Shown piece after piece: positions 32,253 to 34,510 of a stretch of 34,510 bases of DNA. Numbering within the stretch: position 1 is the first letter of the stretch; every line of letters begins with the position of its first letter. The notes below the pieces were generated by a model. It was not told the DNA's origin and did no database searches. It worked only from the letters and a program-made list of their open reading frames with translations. Position numbers and translations under genes: made by a program. The stretch covers positions 1 to 34,510 of the forward strand of contig JALOQX010000025.1 of NCBI GenBank assembly GCA_025459265.1. Reading direction: 5' to 3'. The DNA is from Pirellulaceae bacterium (GTDB taxonomy: Bacteria > Planctomycetota > Planctomycetia > Pirellulales > Pirellulaceae).

Positions 32253-34037
32253 TCATTTCGCCGCGATCGGAATGACGCCGTCCCAGTCCGGCGGAGGCAT
32301 CCGATTGTGCTGGGCGATGAACACGGTGAGGAAGTCCTTGACGCGGTCTTCGGCGGGCACCTGGTGCAGCCACTGGAACGCCTCCTCCCAGTTGCGCGCC
32401 TGCAGCGCATCGAGCGCTCGTTCGTACGCGGCGATATGCTGGTCGGTCAACTGCGGGAACGTCGCCTGCGGCGGCAGCAGCTCGCTGACTTCTTCCGCCA
32501 GGTCCAGGCCGTACGGGCGGACGCGTGCCACGCGGCGGACCCGCGCCACATCGGGCAAGACCTCCGCCCGCACGCGCTCGGCCGTGCGCTGATCGATCAG
32601 CAGCGGGGCCCGCAGAATCTTCGTCATCGTCTCCAGCCGCGCCGCCAGGTTCACCACCGGTCCGAACACGGTCACTTTGACCTGGTCGACCGTCCCGATC
32701 TTCCCGGCGACGGCCGCGCCGGTGGCGACCCCGATGCCGACACGGAAATCGGTCAGGGGATGATCGTGGCAGCGAGCGGCCGCATCGAAAGCGGCGCGGA
32801 TACTCAGCGCCGCGCGGCAGGCGCGTTCCACCGCATCGGGCTGCTCGAGCGGCCAGCCCCAGAACCCCATGGCGGCGTCCCCGTGAAAATCGCCCACCAC
32901 GCCCCCCTGCTCGAGGATGCAGTGGGTCATCATGCCCAGCGCCTGGCTCACGCGTTCCAGCAGCCCCAGCAGGTCATGCGCGTGCTGCTCGCTGCGGCGG
33001 GAAAACCCGCGCAGATCACAGAACAGCACCGACACCTCCGCCTGTCGCGGCGCGAGGACCTGATCCGGATCCTGACCGGCCAGAGCGTCGAGCACGACCG
33101 GGGAGAAAAAGGGACGCAGCGACGATTGCCGGTGTTCGAGCAACCTCAGCTCGCGGAGATTGTGCAGGGTCGTGGCTGCCAGTTCCGCAAACTTCAGTTC
33201 GTCCTGCAGCTCCTCCGCACCGCGCGTCGTCGCCGCATACCGGACATGGGGTGCAAACCGGCCGGTAAGATACAAGGCCCAGCCCGGACACGCTTCCCCC
33301 AACACCGGCGTGCAACAGGCCCAGTCGACATCGTCCTGATCGACAAACGTGGCGGATGTCTGCGTGCGGGCGCGGTTCCAGATACTCGCCACGCTCTTGC
33401 CACTCTCCACGGCAGTCCGAATCAATCGGCCGCTGGGCGAGAACCGTCCCCGTTCCTCGCTCCGTCGATCCCAATGCAACACGTCGATCCGCGGCTCGTG
33501 ATCCTGCATCGGTTGCAGCCGCACAATCGCCGCGGCAACCGCCTGCGGAATGCCGGTCAACAGCAGACTGATCAGCCGCACAAAGAGTTCGTCATCATTG
33601 GCTGCTCCGGAGATCACTTCCGGCAGTCGGCTCAGCACCTCAATGCGCTGGTCGGCGTCCCGGTAGCGGACGCTCTGCAGATACCCCGGAGCGAACGCCT
33701 GTTCCTGCCCGGCGGGCGACGCGTCGACACTCACGTCCACCTTCTCGTCGGAGAGCGAGAACGTGGTGCCACCGATCACAAAATGCTCGCCCGCGCGGAC
33801 CGGAAACGCCTGCTGCTGCCGCCCACGGAAGAAGATCGGATTACGAGCCTGCTCCAGACGCGTCACCTGCAGATGGTCCCAGTTCCAGAGCAGCTGCGCG
33901 TGACGGCGGGAGATCTGCCCATCCCAAGGCACGTCCCAACCGCCTCCGGCGCGGCCCAGGATGACCGGGACATGCGGCAAGAGTGTCCGCCGCCAACGAT
34001 GTCGGGGATCCGCGCCCTGCGCAATGAGATCTGGCAT
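32253..34037 (-). CDS. FHA-GAF-class III nucleotide cyclase
   Basis: A 594-residue signalling protein. An FHA domain (about 20-95; WDGQISRRHAQLLW) would read phosphothreonine; a GAF domain (about 140-290) would sense a small ligand; the class III cyclase domain (about 330-500) follows, then a short helical C-terminus. In the cyclase domain the metal aspartates are present (VSVLFCDLRGF; GDFHGDAAMGFWG), as are the transition-state Asn and Arg (VVNLAARLE). The base-specifying positions are unusual: Asp where adenylate cyclases usually have Lys (VVGDFHGD), and Pro where they have Asp/Thr (VFGPVVNLA). Expected product is cAMP or another cyclic nucleotide. ATG at 34037. It probably follows the partial membrane-protein gene on the same strand (98-bp gap). 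Confidence 0.92.
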   Translation of the reverse strand: MPDLIAQGADPRHRWRRTLLPHVPVILGRAGGGWDVPWDGQISRRHAQLLWNWDHLQVTRLEQARNPIFFRGRQQQAFPVRAGEHFVIGGTTFSLSDEKVDVSVDASPAGQEQAFAPGYLQSVRYRDADQRIEVLSRLPEVISGAANDDELFVRLISLLLTGIPQAVAAAIVRLQPMQDHEPRIDVLHWDRRSEERGRFSPSGRLIRTAVESGKSVASIWNRARTQTSATFVDQDDVDWACCTPVLGEACPGWALYLTGRFAPHVRYAATTRGAEELQDELKFAELAATTLHNLRELRLLEHRQSSLRPFFSPVVLDALAGQDPDQVLAPRQAEVSVLFCDLRGFSRRSEQHAHDLLGLLERVSQALGMMTHCILEQGGVVGDFHGDAAMGFWGWPLEQPDAVERACRAALSIRAAFDAAARCHDHPLTDFRVGIGVATGAAVAGKIGTVDQVKVTVFGPVVNLAARLETMTKILRAPLLIDQRTAERVRAEVLPDVARVRRVARVRPYGLDLAEEVSELLPPQATFPQLTDQHIAAYERALDALQARNWEEAFQWLHQVPAEDRVKDFLTVFIAQHNRMPPPDWDGVIPIAAK

Positions 34038-34135
34038 GCTGCGTGTCGCTCACGTCCGTGGCCGCCAACGCGCCGGCCCGCACACCTCGCGACCAACCGG
34101 GAGGTCTCTCCCGCGGCAAGGTGGTCGGCTCGGCA

Positions 34136-34510
34136 CTACGTCTGCTTGCCTAAACGACTCCGATACCGGGCACTCGCGCGTTCGAGCACCACGCGTTCCT
34201 GGGCCGAAAGACTCTGCATGCCGTGAGCATGCACTCTGGACAAGATCGCGTCAATCAGCCGCTCGTCGTCCGCATCCAGCTTGTCGGGAGGCAGACCGCG
34301 ACTGTTCTCCGGCACCTTGTTGGAGACCGCCGACTCCGGCGGCGCGGCCGCAGGATGGCACCGGCGCGATCTCCGCACAATCCGCGGCGTATCAGGGCGG
34401 TGCCCCGCATTGTCTCCGGAACGGGCCGACAGGTCGTTGGGGATGGTGGTCGTCGCCGCGTTGACCGTGGAGTGGCGGGCACCGATGAGCGTCAGGACAC
34501 CCAACAGCAG
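34136..34510 (-). CDS. C-terminal part of a membrane protein, probably rhomboid-type (cut by window end)
   Basis: The frame is open from the window edge to a stop at 34136; the 5' part of the gene lies beyond 34510. It starts with the end of a hydrophobic helix (LLLGVLTLIGARH), passes through a basic, Pro/Ala-rich linker, and ends in a short helical domain, LIDAILSRVHAHGMQSLSAQ followed by ERVVLERASARYRSR. That ending resembles the C-terminal tail (DUF6576-like) of rhomboid-family intramembrane proteases. Without the catalytic helices this is a moderate inference. About 100 bp separates it from the downstream cyclase gene. Confidence 0.55.
   Translation of the reverse strand: MLLGVLTLIGARHSTVNAATTTIPNDLSARSGDNAGHRPDTPRIVRRSRRCHPAAAPPESAVSNKVPENSRGLPPDKLDADDERLIDAILSRVHAHGMQSLSAQERVVLERASARYRSRLGKQT

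Overview
The window is a GC-rich, gene-dense bacterial chromosome segment whose gene content points to a planctomycete. The clearest signs are a secreted CAP protein with a LEPR-XLL-like N-terminal motif and dockerin repeats, a PTPMT1-type phosphatase, a Ycf48-like propeller fusion, a glycine/methionine-rich exported protein, and a capsule-type module built from a Wzz-like protein, an ExeA-like ATPase and a CpsD-like protein. This assignment is inference from families; no rRNA or other marker gene is present.

Layout. Positions 1-5800 (mostly minus strand): tRNA-Pro(UGG) with its own promoter and hairpin terminator; the chromosome-partitioning pair parA-parB with one very good and one imperfect parS-like site just upstream; a DUF1015 (SerK-like) protein; S-adenosylhomocysteine hydrolase (ahcY); and trpF. 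The 3' end of parA is disrupted: a small deletion removes the conserved stretch before the C-terminus, shifts the frame and leaves parA open into parB. Positions 5.9-11.5 kb (plus strand): an extracellular polysaccharide module made of a Wzz-like membrane protein, an ExeA-like AAA ATPase, a CpsD-like protein whose P-loop has degenerated, a nucleotide-sugar epimerase and a DPM1-like glycosyltransferase.

Positions 11.5-20 kb: the CAP/dockerin protein (minus strand), two thioredoxin-fold exported proteins (plus strand), then on the minus strand a solitary type-ISP-like N6-adenine DNA methyltransferase, a quinone oxidoreductase and a GtrB-like membrane glycosyltransferase. Positions 20-26 kb (plus strand): a 1045-residue exported multidomain protein (six-motif Ycf48-like propeller, degenerate PIG-L-like segment, TPR-like helices, CBM9-like domain), a divergent RNase HII-like protein, and the sufU-sufS pair for Fe-S cluster assembly.

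Positions 26-34.5 kb: a translationally coupled pair of a free-standing FadB-type 3-hydroxyacyl-CoA dehydrogenase and a PTPMT1-like phosphatase (minus strand); a divergent pair of a secreted DUF4430 protein and a DUF6580-like membrane protein that may form an uptake system (plus strand); the Gly/Met-rich exported protein (minus strand); an HDAC-like deacetylase (plus strand); an FHA-GAF-class III nucleotide cyclase (minus strand); and the C-terminal tail of a probable rhomboid-type membrane protein cut by the window edge.

No CRISPR array, insertion sequence, phage gene or rRNA was seen. Several convergent neighbours overlap at their 3' ends (83, 40 and 11 bp), in keeping with a compact chromosome. 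The observations most worth a second look are the parA-parB disruption/fusion beside parS, the Ycf48/PIG-L/CBM9 chimera with its adjacent divergent RNase HII, the pseudo-CpsD, the cyclase with unusual base-specifying residues, and the DUF4430-DUF6580 pair.
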